In this document: positions 50,608 through 58,609 of the stretch, piece after piece
Layout of the letters: each line of letters begins with the position of its first letter
Numbering within the stretch: position 1 is the first letter of the stretch
Assembly (NCBI GenBank): GCA_037446165.1
Contig: JBBIJC010000001.1
Span: 26,335-90,334, forward strand
Source: Parasulfuritortus sp037446165
GTDB taxonomy: Bacteria > Pseudomonadota > Gammaproteobacteria > Burkholderiales > Thiobacillaceae
Direction of reading: 5' to 3'
Length of the DNA stretch: 64,000 nt
Position numbers and translations under genes: made by a program
The notes under the pieces: generated by a model
Told to the model about the DNA's origin: nothing
What the model saw: only the letters and a program-made list of their open reading frames with translations
Databases searched by the model: none

Positions 50608-51488
50608 CCCGCATGCCGCCCTGGATCCGCCAGAATCTTGGCCGCGGCGGCCATTTCCCGGATACCGCGCGTGCCGTACATGGCCTCAATACCGTGTGCG
50701 ACGAGGCCCGCTGCCCGAACAAGGGCGAGTGCTGGAGCCGCGGCACCGCCACTTTCATGTTGCTGGGCGATACCTGCACCCGCGCCTGCGGCTTCTGCGC
50801 GGTGAAGACCGGCCGGCCGGAATGGAACGATGCGGACGAACCGCGCCGGGTGGCCGAGGCGGCGATGCAGATGGGCCTGTCCTTCGTGGTGCTGACCTCG
50901 GTCAATCGCGATGATCTGCACGATGGTGGCGCCGGCTGTTTCGCCGAATCCCTCGAACAACTGCGCCGGGCACGGCCCGACATGGGCGTCGAGTTCCTGA
51001 CCCCCGATTTCCGCAACTGCCAGCGCGAGGCCGCCGATCTGTTCGTGGTCACTCTGGATCGTCTGCCCGACAGCATCCGCCGAGACCTGGTCTGGGGCCA
51101 CAACGTCGAGACGGTGCCGCGCCTGTACCGGGAAGCCCGCAAGGGGGCGAAGTACGAGCGCTCGCTTGACCTGCTCAGGCTGGCTGCAGGCCTAAACGGT
51201 GTCGAGGCCAAGTCCTCGCTGATGCTGGGCCTGGGCGAGACGCAGGACGAAGTCCTGGCCGTGCTGGCCGACCTGCGTGCTGCCGGCGTGAGCCGGTTGT
51301 CGCTGGGCCAGTATCTGCGGCCCTCGCTCGACAACCTGCCGGTGACTCGTTATGTTCATCCGGACGAGTTCGCCGAGTACGAGGCCGAAGCCCGCCAGCT
51401 GGGCTTCTCCTGGGTCAAGGCCGGCCCGCTGGTGCGCAGTTCCTATTACGCCGAAGAGATCCAACATGCTCAAACAAACCCCGCTTAA
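50568..51488 (+). CDS. lipA: Lipoyl synthase LipA in the gcv operon
   Basis: LipA is a radical-SAM enzyme that inserts sulfur at C6 and C8 of octanoyl groups on lipoyl domains such as GcvH. The protein is 306 aa. The auxiliary-cluster motif is NTVCDEARCPNKGECW, the radical-SAM motif CTRACGFCAV, and the C-terminal serine ligand is in LVRSSYYAEE. Parts of the sequence (VVTLDRLPDSIRRDLVWGH) differ from the usual proteobacterial LipA, so it may be a second, gcv-linked lineage. The start could also be ATG 50613. It overlaps gcvT by 23 bases. Confidence 0.9.
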   Translation: MEPCLQSLPLANLTRMPPWIRQNLGRGGHFPDTARAVHGLNTVCDEARCPNKGECWSRGTATFMLLGDTCTRACGFCAVKTGRPEWNDADEPRRVAEAAMQMGLSFVVLTSVNRDDLHDGGAGCFAESLEQLRRARPDMGVEFLTPDFRNCQREAADLFVVTLDRLPDSIRRDLVWGHNVETVPRLYREARKGAKYERSLDLLRLAAGLNGVEAKSSLMLGLGETQDEVLAVLADLRAAGVSRLSLGQYLRPSLDNLPVTRYVHPDEFAEYEAEARQLGFSWVKAGPLVRSSYYAEEIQHAQTNPA

Positions 51489-52545
51489 CCAAAAGCACCG
51501 CGAGGCCAACGCCAAGCTGGTCGATTTCTCCGGCTGGGAAATGCCGATCCACTACGGTTCCCAGATCGAGGAACACCACGCTGTTCGGCGCGACGCCGGC
51601 ATGTTCGATGTCTCGCACATGCTGCCGGTCGACATCAAGGGCGAGGGCGCCCGCGCCTTTCTGCGCCGCCTGGTCGCCAACAACGTCGACAAATTGCAGA
51701 CCACCGGCAAGGCGCTCTATTCCTGCATGCTGCACGAGGGCGGTGGGGTGGTCGACGACCTGATCATCTACTTCATGACCGAGACCTGGTTCCGCATCGT
51801 GGTCAACGCCGGCTGCGCCGACAAGGACCTCGCCTGGATGGAGCAGCAGCGCGACAAGTTTGCCCCCGGCCTGCAGATCATTCCCTGCCGCGATCTGGCC
51901 ATGATCGCCATCCAGGGGCCAAACGCCGCCGAGAAGTTCTGGCAGGCCCTGCCCGGCAGCGAGAACGAGACCAAGTTGATGAAACCGTTCACGGCGATCG
52001 TCATCGGCACCATGTTCGTCGCCCGCACCGGCTATACCGGCGAGGACGGTTTCGAGATCATGCTGCCGGCCAAGGCCGCGCCGTTCATGTGGCAGGCCAT
52101 GCTTGATGCCGGCGTGAAGCCGATCGGCCTGGGCGCGCGCGATACCTTGCGCCTGGAGGCGGGCATGAACCTGTTCGGCCAGGACATGGACGAGAAGATC
52201 ACGCCGCTGGAAGCCGGTCTGGCCTGGACCGTGGACCTGAAGAGCGAGCGCGACTTCATCGGCAAGGACGCCTTGCTCAAGCTGCCGGTGACCCGGCAAC
52301 TGGTCGGGCTGGTGTTGCAGGAGCGCGGCGTGCTGCGCAGCCACCAGAAGGTGTTCACCGCGCAGGGTGAAGGCGAGGTTACCAGCGGCACCTTCTCGCC
52401 CACCCTCAACGTCGCCGTCGCCATGGCCAGGGTACCGGTCGGGGTCAATGTCGGCGACCAGGTCGAAGTGGAAATCCGCGACAGGAAATTGAAGGCACGG
52501 GTGGTGAAATACCCATTCGTGCGTAACGGCAAGGCTTTGGTTTAA
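51466..52545 (+). CDS. gcvT: Glycine cleavage system T protein (aminomethyltransferase)
   Basis: GcvT moves the methylene group from GcvH-lipoyl to tetrahydrofolate, releasing ammonia. The 359-aa protein begins with TPLNQKHREANAKLVDFSGW and has RRDAGMFDVSHMLPVDIKG, the TGYTGEDGFEI folate segment, and GARDTLRLEAGMNLFGQDMD. The ATG at 51466 is the first family-like start. It overlaps lipA by 23 bases. gcvH follows after 11 bases with a good Shine-Dalgarno. Confidence 0.95.
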   Translation: MLKQTPLNQKHREANAKLVDFSGWEMPIHYGSQIEEHHAVRRDAGMFDVSHMLPVDIKGEGARAFLRRLVANNVDKLQTTGKALYSCMLHEGGGVVDDLIIYFMTETWFRIVVNAGCADKDLAWMEQQRDKFAPGLQIIPCRDLAMIAIQGPNAAEKFWQALPGSENETKLMKPFTAIVIGTMFVARTGYTGEDGFEIMLPAKAAPFMWQAMLDAGVKPIGLGARDTLRLEAGMNLFGQDMDEKITPLEAGLAWTVDLKSERDFIGKDALLKLPVTRQLVGLVLQERGVLRSHQKVFTAQGEGEVTSGTFSPTLNVAVAMARVPVGVNVGDQVEVEIRDRKLKARVVKYPFVRNGKALV

Positions 52546-52556
52546 GGAGATAGAAA

Positions 52557-52946
52557 ATGAGCATTCCCAGCGATCTGAAATACACCAAGTCCCATGAGTG
52601 GGCCCGTCTTGAAGCCGATGGCAGCGTAGCCATCGGGATTACCGACCATGCCCAGGAACTGCTGGGCGACATGGTCTTCGTCGAGAACCCGGTGGTTGGT
52701 CGTGTTTTGAAGGCCGGCGAAGAATGCGCCGTGGTCGAGTCGGTCAAGGCCGCCTCGGACGTTTATTCACCTGTCGCCGGCGAAGTGCTTGAAGCCAACG
52801 CCGACCTGGAGTCCAGCCCCGACCTGCTGAACAAGGATCCATACGGCGGCTGGATGTTCAAGCTCAAGCTGGCCAATGCCGCCGATCTGGCCGGCCTGAT
52901 GGATGCCGCTGCCTATCAGGCGCACGTGGAGAGCGAGGCCCACTGA
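52557..52946 (+). CDS. gcvH: Glycine cleavage system H protein
   Basis: GcvH carries the lipoyl arm that shuttles aminomethyl groups among P, T and L proteins. The 129-aa protein has the lipoyl-accepting Lys64 in VVESVKAASDVYSPV, a standard YTKSHEW start and the DPYGGWMFKLKL segment. It looks like ordinary GcvH rather than the LbpA proteins of sulfur-oxidising Hdr systems. AAGGAGA lies upstream. Confidence 0.96.
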   Translation: MSIPSDLKYTKSHEWARLEADGSVAIGITDHAQELLGDMVFVENPVVGRVLKAGEECAVVESVKAASDVYSPVAGEVLEANADLESSPDLLNKDPYGGWMFKLKLANAADLAGLMDAAAYQAHVESEAH

Positions 52947-52947
52947 G

Positions 52948-54339
52948 ATGCCGTTCATCCCGCACACCGAGCACGATGTCGCCGCGATGCTGGCCAGCAT
53001 CGGCGCGGCCGATATCGAGGCCCTGTTCGACGAGATTCCGGCCGGGCTGCGCTGCGCAGGGCTGCCGGGCATTCCCGAGGGGTTGTCGGAGATGGCCGTC
53101 ACCCGGCTGACCCAGGAACGCGCGAGTCAGGACGGCTTCTATCTCAACTTCATCGGTGCCGGGGCGTACGAACATCACATCCCGTCCGCGGTCTGGCAGA
53201 TCGTCGGCCGGGGTGAGTATTACTCGGCCTACACGCCCTATCAGGCCGAGGCCAGCCAGGGCACGCTGCAACTGATCTACGAATACCAGACCATGATGAC
53301 CCGGCTGACCGGGCTGGACGTCTCCAACGCCTCGCTCTACGACGGCGCGACGGCCTTGGGCGAGGCGGTACTGATGGCGGTCCGGGCTGGCAAGGGCGAT
53401 GTGCGCCGGGTGTTGGTGCCGGCCACCGTGCATCCGCGCTATCGTGCGGTGGCGCAGGCCATGGTGAAGAACCAGGGCATCGAACTGGTGACGCTGCCGT
53501 ATTGCACCGAATGCGGCCACACCCTGGTCGAGGCGCTCGAGGCCCATGCCGGCCAGCCGGCCGCGGCGTTGGTGATCCCGCAGCCCAACTTCTTCGGCGT
53601 TCTGGAACCGGTCGATGCCCTGACCGACTGGGCCCATGCCCACAACATGCTGGCCATCGCCGTGGTCAATCCGATGAGCCTGGCCCTGCTGAAAGCGCCG
53701 GGCAACTGGGGCGGGAAAGGTGTCGACATCTGTGTCGGCGACGGCCAGCCGCTCGGCATTCCGTTGTCATCCGGCGGGCCGTACTTCGGTTTCATGACCT
53801 GCAAGCAGGCCCTGGTGCGCCAGATGCCGGGCCGCATCGTCGGCGCCACCGTCGACAAGGATGGCCAGCGCGGCTACGTGCTGACCCTGCAGGCGCGCGA
53901 GCAGCACATCCGTCGCGCCAAGGCGACCTCGAACATCTGCTCGAACCAGGGCCTGATGATGGCCGCAGCGGTGATCCATGCCTCGCTGATGGGGCCGGAA
54001 GGGCTGAAGAACGTGTGCCTGGCCGCCCATGCCAATACCCGTGCAATGCTGGACAAGTTGACGGTCATCCCCAAGGTGAAGGCGGCCTTCACCGGTGCCT
54101 GTTTCCACGAAGCCGCGATCCGCATCGACGGCAACGTCGACGAAGTACTGCGCGCCCTGCGGGCGCAGGGCATTCTGGGCGGCTATGCGGTCGGTGGCGA
54201 TTACCCCGAGCTGGCCGATACCATCCTGTTCTGCGCGACTGAAACCAAGACCGGTAGCGATATGGAACAGTATGCGCAACAATTGGAGCGTATCTTGAGT
54301 CGACGGCGGGAAGCTCCGCCCTGTGCCTACAAGTCATAA
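52948..54339 (+). CDS. gcvPA: Glycine dehydrogenase (decarboxylating) subunit 1, GcvPA
   Basis: GcvPA is the N-terminal half of the two-subunit P protein, which decarboxylates glycine with GcvPB. The 463-aa protein starts MPFIPHTEHDVAAMLASIGA and has the FIGAGAYEHHIP motif, YTPYQAEASQGTLQ and GGPYFGFMTCK. It starts one base after gcvH. The PLP lysine is in the partner subunit. Split P protein is less common in proteobacteria than a single GcvP. Confidence 0.95.
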   Translation: MPFIPHTEHDVAAMLASIGAADIEALFDEIPAGLRCAGLPGIPEGLSEMAVTRLTQERASQDGFYLNFIGAGAYEHHIPSAVWQIVGRGEYYSAYTPYQAEASQGTLQLIYEYQTMMTRLTGLDVSNASLYDGATALGEAVLMAVRAGKGDVRRVLVPATVHPRYRAVAQAMVKNQGIELVTLPYCTECGHTLVEALEAHAGQPAAALVIPQPNFFGVLEPVDALTDWAHAHNMLAIAVVNPMSLALLKAPGNWGGKGVDICVGDGQPLGIPLSSGGPYFGFMTCKQALVRQMPGRIVGATVDKDGQRGYVLTLQAREQHIRRAKATSNICSNQGLMMAAAVIHASLMGPEGLKNVCLAAHANTRAMLDKLTVIPKVKAAFTGACFHEAAIRIDGNVDEVLRALRAQGILGGYAVGGDYPELADTILFCATETKTGSDMEQYAQQLERILSRRREAPPCAYKS

Positions 54340-54351
54340 AGGAGAATGCGA

Positions 54352-54867
54352 ATGTCCACCACCGTAACCCTGGCCGGCGATCCCATCACCATTGGCGGCG
54401 ATTTCCCCCGCGCCGGCGACAAGGCGCCCAGCTTCATGCTGGTCGATAAAGACCTCAAGGACGTGTCGCTGTCCAACTACTTCGGCAAGCGCAAGATCCT
54501 CAATATCGTGCCCAGCCTCGACACCGCGGTCTGTCAGGCCTCCGCCCGCAAGTTCAACGCCGAGGCCGCCACCCTGCCCAATACCGTGGTCCTGGTCATT
54601 TCGGCCGACCTGCCGTTTGCGCAGGCGCGGTTCTGCGGCGCCGAAGGGCTCAGCAACGTGATTACCCTGTCCACCATGCGCGGTCGTGATTTCCACAAGC
54701 AGTATGGAGTCATGATCATGGACCCGCCCTTGTCCGGTCTGCTGGCCCGCGCGGTGGTGGTGCTGGACGAGAACGACAAGGTGGTTTACTCCCAGATGGT
54801 GCCGGAAATCCAGCACGAACCCAACTACGACGCAGCCCTGGCGGCAGCGCGAGGCGAACCGCTTTAA
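54352..54867 (+). CDS. tpx: Thiol peroxidase Tpx
   Basis: Tpx is an atypical two-Cys peroxiredoxin that reduces lipid peroxides with thioredoxin. The 171-aa protein has the peroxidatic Cys61 in PSLDTAVCQAS and the resolving Cys95 in QARFCGAEGLSNV, the same positions as E. coli Tpx. AAAGGAG is seven bases before ATG 54352; an ATG two codons upstream is less well placed. It lies between gcvPA and gcvPB, so it is made with the glycine system. Confidence 0.94.
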   Translation: MSTTVTLAGDPITIGGDFPRAGDKAPSFMLVDKDLKDVSLSNYFGKRKILNIVPSLDTAVCQASARKFNAEAATLPNTVVLVISADLPFAQARFCGAEGLSNVITLSTMRGRDFHKQYGVMIMDPPLSGLLARAVVVLDENDKVVYSQMVPEIQHEPNYDAALAAARGEPL

Positions 54868-54876
54868 ATCACTCTC

Positions 54877-56319
54877 ATGCTGATCTACGAACATTCCCGC
54901 CCGGGCCGCCGGGCCGGGGGCCAGACCCCCGCGACCGCGCCAGCGGCCGATGACCTGCCGGTCGAACTGTTGCGCGCCGAGGCGCCAAGGCTGCCCGAGG
55001 TCTCCGAGCTGGACGTGGTCCGCCATTACACCTCGCTGAGCCAGAAGAACTTCTCCATCGATACCCATTTCTACCCGCTCGGTTCGTGCACCATGAAGTA
55101 CAACCCGCGGGCCTGTCACAGTCTGGCCATGCTGCCCCAGTTCCTGTCCCGCCATCCGTTGGCCGATGCGGATACCGGGCAAGGTTTCCTGAACAACATG
55201 TTCGAACTGCAGCAGATGCTGAAGGAAGTCACCGGCATGGCGGCGGTGTCCATGGCGCCCATGGCCGGCGCGCATGGCGAATTCGCCGGCGTGGCCATGA
55301 TCCGGGCCTACCACGACTCCCGCAACGATACCGAACGCAGCGAGATCATCGTGCCGGATGCCGCCCACGGCACCAATCCGGCCACGGCCACCATGTGCGG
55401 CTACACGGTGCGCGAGATCCCCACCGACCGCGACGGCAACGTCGATCTGGCGGCGCTCAGGGCCGTGGTCGGGCCGAAAACGGCTGGCCTGATGCTGACC
55501 AATCCATCGACCCTGGGCGTGTTCGAGAAGACCATCGTCGAGATCCAGCGGATCGTCCACGAGGCCGGTGGCCTGACCTATTACGACGGCGCCAACCTCA
55601 ATGCCATCCTGGGCCGGGTCCGGCCGGGTGACATGGGCTTCGACGTGATCCACATGAACCTGCACAAGACCTTCTCCACGCCACATGGCGGCGGTGGTCC
55701 CGGTGCCGGTCCGGTTGGCGTGTCGGAGCGGCTGAGACCTTTCCTGCCGATCCCCTACGTGGTCGAGGACAAGGCCTTCTACCGCTGGGCCGAAGAGGTC
55801 GATTGCCCACAGAGCATCGGCCGGATGAGCGCCTTCGGCGGCAACATGGGCGTACTGCTGCGGGCCTGGGTCTACGCCCGGCTGATCGGGCGCGACGGCA
55901 TGCGCCGGGTGGCCGACTACGCCACCCTGAACGCCAATTACCTGGCGGCCGAACTGAAGAAGGCCGGTTTCGACCTGGCCTTTCCGGAACGACGGGCCAG
56001 CCATGAATTCATCGTCACCCTGAAGAAACTCAAGGACAGTACCGGCGTGTCCGCCATGGACTTTGCCAAGCGGCTGCTGGACTACGGATTTCATGCCCCG
56101 ACCACCTATTTTCCGATGCTGGTTCCCGAGTGCCTGCTGATCGAGCCGACCGAGACCGAGAGCAAGGAAACCCTGGATGGCTTCGTCGCGGCCATGGTCA
56201 AGGTGCGGGAAGAGGCCGAGGTCGAGCCGGATCTGGTCAAGGGCGCGCCGCATACCCTGCCGGCCAAGCGGCTGGACGACGTCAAGGCGGCCCGCGAACT
56301 GGACCTGGCATGGAAATGA
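54877..56319 (+). CDS. gcvPB: Glycine dehydrogenase (decarboxylating) subunit 2, GcvPB
   Basis: GcvPB is the catalytic C-terminal half of the P protein. The 480-aa protein has the PLP lysine in NLHKTFSTPHGGGGPG, the LGSCTMKYNPR segment and the PDAAHGTNPATATM loop. It starts nine bases after tpx and its end overlaps dgkA by ten bases. Confidence 0.95.
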   Translation: MLIYEHSRPGRRAGGQTPATAPAADDLPVELLRAEAPRLPEVSELDVVRHYTSLSQKNFSIDTHFYPLGSCTMKYNPRACHSLAMLPQFLSRHPLADADTGQGFLNNMFELQQMLKEVTGMAAVSMAPMAGAHGEFAGVAMIRAYHDSRNDTERSEIIVPDAAHGTNPATATMCGYTVREIPTDRDGNVDLAALRAVVGPKTAGLMLTNPSTLGVFEKTIVEIQRIVHEAGGLTYYDGANLNAILGRVRPGDMGFDVIHMNLHKTFSTPHGGGGPGAGPVGVSERLRPFLPIPYVVEDKAFYRWAEEVDCPQSIGRMSAFGGNMGVLLRAWVYARLIGRDGMRRVADYATLNANYLAAELKKAGFDLAFPERRASHEFIVTLKKLKDSTGVSAMDFAKRLLDYGFHAPTTYFPMLVPECLLIEPTETESKETLDGFVAAMVKVREEAEVEPDLVKGAPHTLPAKRLDDVKAARELDLAWK

Positions 56320-56702
56320 CCCCGCCCGAAATCAATCATCACAAGGGCAAGACCGGTCTGAAGCGGGCCTGGAATGCGCTGTTCTATTCCATGGCGGGAT
56401 TCCGCGCCGCGTTCAAGCATGAAGACGCCTTTCGCCAGGAGGTGATTCTGGCCGCGGTGCTGATTCCGGCCGCCATCCTCTTGCGTCATACCGCCATCGA
56501 GCGGGCCCTGATGATCGGCAGCGTGCTCCTGGTGCTGCTGGTCGAGCTGATCAATTCGGCCATCGAGGCGACGGTGGACCGCATCTCCCTGGAGGATCAC
56601 AACCTGGCCAAGCGGGCCAAGGACATCGGCAGCGCCGCGGTGTTCGTCTCGCTGGTCAACGTCGTGGTCATCTGGGCGCTGATCCTGTCGGAGTCATGGT
56701 GA
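56310..56702 (+). CDS. dgkA: Diacylglycerol kinase DgkA
   Basis: DgkA recycles diacylglycerol left by membrane-derived oligosaccharide and LPS modification. The 130-aa protein has three membrane helices and the signature ELINSAIEATVDRISLEDHN, AKRAKDIGSAAV. The ATG at 56310 lies inside gcvPB; ATG 56316 is also possible. Its stop overlaps the PilZ gene by one base (TGATG). Confidence 0.93.
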   Translation: MEMTPPEINHHKGKTGLKRAWNALFYSMAGFRAAFKHEDAFRQEVILAAVLIPAAILLRHTAIERALMIGSVLLVLLVELINSAIEATVDRISLEDHNLAKRAKDIGSAAVFVSLVNVVVIWALILSESW

Positions 56703-57073
56703 TGAGCGAAAAGCGTCATTTTCATCGGGTCGGACACGATGCCCCGGCGACTCTTGCTCTTGGTTCAAGCACCTGGCCCTGCCTGGTCGAGGATCTGTCC
56801 CTGAAGGGCTGCATGGTCAAACTGGCGACGGACTGGCCGGTCGATCCGAGCCAGACTTATCAGCTCAGCATCCACCTCAGCTATGCGATCCACATCAATA
56901 TGGCTGTGCGGCTTGCCCACCAGTCAGGTCTGCGTGCCGGATTCCACTGCGTCAGCATCGACAGCGACAGCATCAGCCAGCTGAAACGGCTGGTGGAGCT
57001 CAATCTGGGCGACAGCGCACTGCTGGAGCGGGATATGCATGTCCTGCTGTCCGGGGCCGATTTGCTGAGCTGA
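56702..57073 (+). CDS. PilZ domain protein
   Basis: A 123-aa single PilZ domain protein. The c-di-GMP motifs are partly kept: KRHFHRV at the N terminus for the RxxxR box and DLSLKGCMV for D/NxSxxG. It may bind c-di-GMP and act on pili, envelope or metabolism. It is coupled to dgkA. A degenerate GGDEF protein is encoded at 44198. Confidence 0.82.
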   Translation: MSEKRHFHRVGHDAPATLALGSSTWPCLVEDLSLKGCMVKLATDWPVDPSQTYQLSIHLSYAIHINMAVRLAHQSGLRAGFHCVSIDSDSISQLKRLVELNLGDSALLERDMHVLLSGADLLS

Positions 57074-57274
57074 TCGGCGATTTCTTGAAATAACGATTGC
57101 AATTCAGGGTAATACAGCGCACAGTCCGTGCTGGCGATTTTCAAGTAGTGTAGTTGCTGTTTGGTTCAGTATCTGCCGTTCGGCAGTATTCATCCCTTCA
57201 TAACCCGCCGTCTTGACCTTCGTCCCTCTCAGGGGCTATCCCCTTATTACTTTGATTTTTAGGATATTCAAGAC
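57074..57274 (+). promoter_or_regulatory. Long upstream region of the cold-shock gene
   Basis: 201 bases without a gene. A hairpin CTGCC-GTTC-GGCAG is at 57173-57186. TTGACC at 57213-57218 could be a -35 box, but no good -10 follows. A long leader is typical of csp genes, where it acts as an RNA thermosensor; that is not shown here. Confidence 0.35.
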
Positions 57275-57481
57275 ATGGCAACAGGTACAGTGAAGTGGTT
57301 TAACGATTCCAAGGGCTTTGGCTTCATCACCCCCGAAGGCGGCGGTGGCGATCTCTTCGCCCATTTTTCGGCAATTCAAGAACAGGGTTTCAAGACCCTG
57401 AAAGAAGGTCAGCGCGTCAGCTTCGACATCACTGCCGGTCCCAAGGGCCAGCAGGCATCGAACATTCGTTCTGCTGACTAA
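57275..57481 (+). CDS. Cold-shock family protein (CspA-like)
   Basis: A 68-aa cold-shock domain protein, an RNA chaperone. RNP1 is KGFGFITPEGGG and RNP2 DLFAHFSAI. The start MATGTVKWFNDSK is standard. TAGGA lies before the ATG. An infA gene follows after a hairpin, so the pair may be expressed together on cold shift. Confidence 0.95.
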   Translation: MATGTVKWFNDSKGFGFITPEGGGGDLFAHFSAIQEQGFKTLKEGQRVSFDITAGPKGQQASNIRSAD

Positions 57482-57535
57482 GTCGTACAGTTATTTCGTG
57501 AGGCAGGTTTTTTCAGGCCAGTCTCCCGACCGGAC

Positions 57536-57562
57536 AAGCCCGGCTGTAGCCGGGTTTGGTCT
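57536..57562 (+). terminator. Terminator or attenuator between csp and infA
   Basis: CCCGGC (57539-57544) pairs with GCCGGG (57549-57554) around TGTA, followed by TTTGGTCTTT. It ends 27 bases before the infA start. Confidence 0.6.
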
Positions 57563-57588
57563 TTACAGGTTACTCAGGAGCTAGTGTC

Positions 57589-57852
57589 ATGGCCAAAGAA
57601 GAACTCCTCGAAATGAGCGGTGTGGTGGATGAGGTTCTACCCGATTCCCGCTACCGCGTCACGCTTGAGAACGGTCACACTCTTGTGGCCTACAGCGCTG
57701 GCAAGATGCGCAAACACCATATTCGCATTCTCGCCGGTGACAAGGTTTCGCTGGAACTGTCGCCCTACGATCTGAGCAAGGGCCGCATCACCTTCCGCCA
57801 TCTCGAAACCCGCGGACCTGTCGCACCGCAGCAGCCACGCCGTCGGTACTGA
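57589..57852 (+). CDS. infA: Translation initiation factor IF-1 (long second form)
   Basis: An 87-aa IF-1 with the S1-like OB fold: MAKEELLEMSGVVDEVLPDS, RVTLENGHTLVAYSAGKMRK, and LSPYDLSKGRITFRH. A basic C-terminal extension PVAPQQPRRRY makes it longer than the 72-aa canonical IF-1. Many betaproteobacteria have such a second infA. CAGGAG lies eight bases before ATG 57589. It lies right after the csp gene. Confidence 0.93.
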   Translation: MAKEELLEMSGVVDEVLPDSRYRVTLENGHTLVAYSAGKMRKHHIRILAGDKVSLELSPYDLSKGRITFRHLETRGPVAPQQPRRRY

Positions 57853-57985
57853 TTGCGTTTTTATCGGGAAGCATCGCCTTCCTGTCTGCAAGGTGAACGC
57901 CGGCCTGGCGTTTGCCTGACTCCCCGCCCAATTTCGTTCGTACCCGCCGCCCTCTTGAGGCAGGCCGTTCATCCGCCCGGAAAGC

Positions 57986-58609
57986 CTAGAGCAGGTGCGC
58001 CGCCGCTATGAGCGTCTCCGCAACCTCACCCAGCGATTTGCCGGTGGTCATGGCCAGCGTGCGCAGTTCCTTGTAGGCGTTGTCTTCGTTCAGGCCGCGT
58101 CGTTCCATCAGTAGACCCTTCGCTTTCTCCACTGATTTTCGCTCGGTCAGCTCGCGTTCGGTGCTGGCCAGTCTCTGACTAAGTTCCTGATGTGCTTCAA
58201 AGCGTGCGCAGGCCACTTCGAGTATGGGCTTCAGCCGATCCATGTCCAGGCCATCGACGACATAGGCCGACACCCCGGCCTTGACCGAGGCCTTGATGGT
58301 GTCGCTGGCGCCGTCCTGGGTGAACATGATGATCGGGCGCGGTGCGTTTTTGCTGGTCAGGCTGATCTGCTCAAGGGTGTCGCGATCGGGAGAATCGGCT
58401 GCAATAATGACGATGTGCGGCTTCATGCCGGCCACGGCGTCAGGCAGGTCGATGGCCTCGCGCAGTTCGGCGACCACGCGATAGCCGGCCAGGCTCAGGG
58501 CGCCGCGCAACTGGCGGCTGCGCTCACCGTTTTCATCGACGATCATCACCTTCAGCGCACTATCGCGCACAGGCAGTTTGGACGCGGGTTTCATGCTGTG
58601 ATTATGCAT
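57986..58609 (-). CDS. nasT: ANTAR-domain response regulator NasT
   Basis: NasT is an antiterminator that binds nas leader RNA and is normally held inactive by the nitrate sensor NasS. The 207-aa protein has a receiver-like domain (VMIVDENGERSRQLRGAL, MFTQDGASDTI, VSAYVVDGL) and a C-terminal ANTAR helix bundle (ERKSVEKAKGLLMERRGL, NEDNAYKELRTLAM). The usual phosphorylated Asp position appears as IIAADSPDRD, so Ala replaces Asp. AAGGAG supports the start at 58609, overlapping nasA by eight bases. No nasS is in the window. Confidence 0.88.
   Translation of the reverse strand: MHNHSMKPASKLPVRDSALKVMIVDENGERSRQLRGALSLAGYRVVAELREAIDLPDAVAGMKPHIVIIAADSPDRDTLEQISLTSKNAPRPIIMFTQDGASDTIKASVKAGVSAYVVDGLDMDRLKPILEVACARFEAHQELSQRLASTERELTERKSVEKAKGLLMERRGLNEDNAYKELRTLAMTTGKSLGEVAETLIAAAHLL

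Noticed and set aside
54334..56253. Minus-strand frame of 639 codons
   Set aside because: It is antisense to tpx and gcvPB; a GC-rich shadow.
57896..57912. AACGCC/GGCGTT hairpin between infA and nasT as a shared terminator
   Set aside because: The stem is short and lacks a T tract on either strand.
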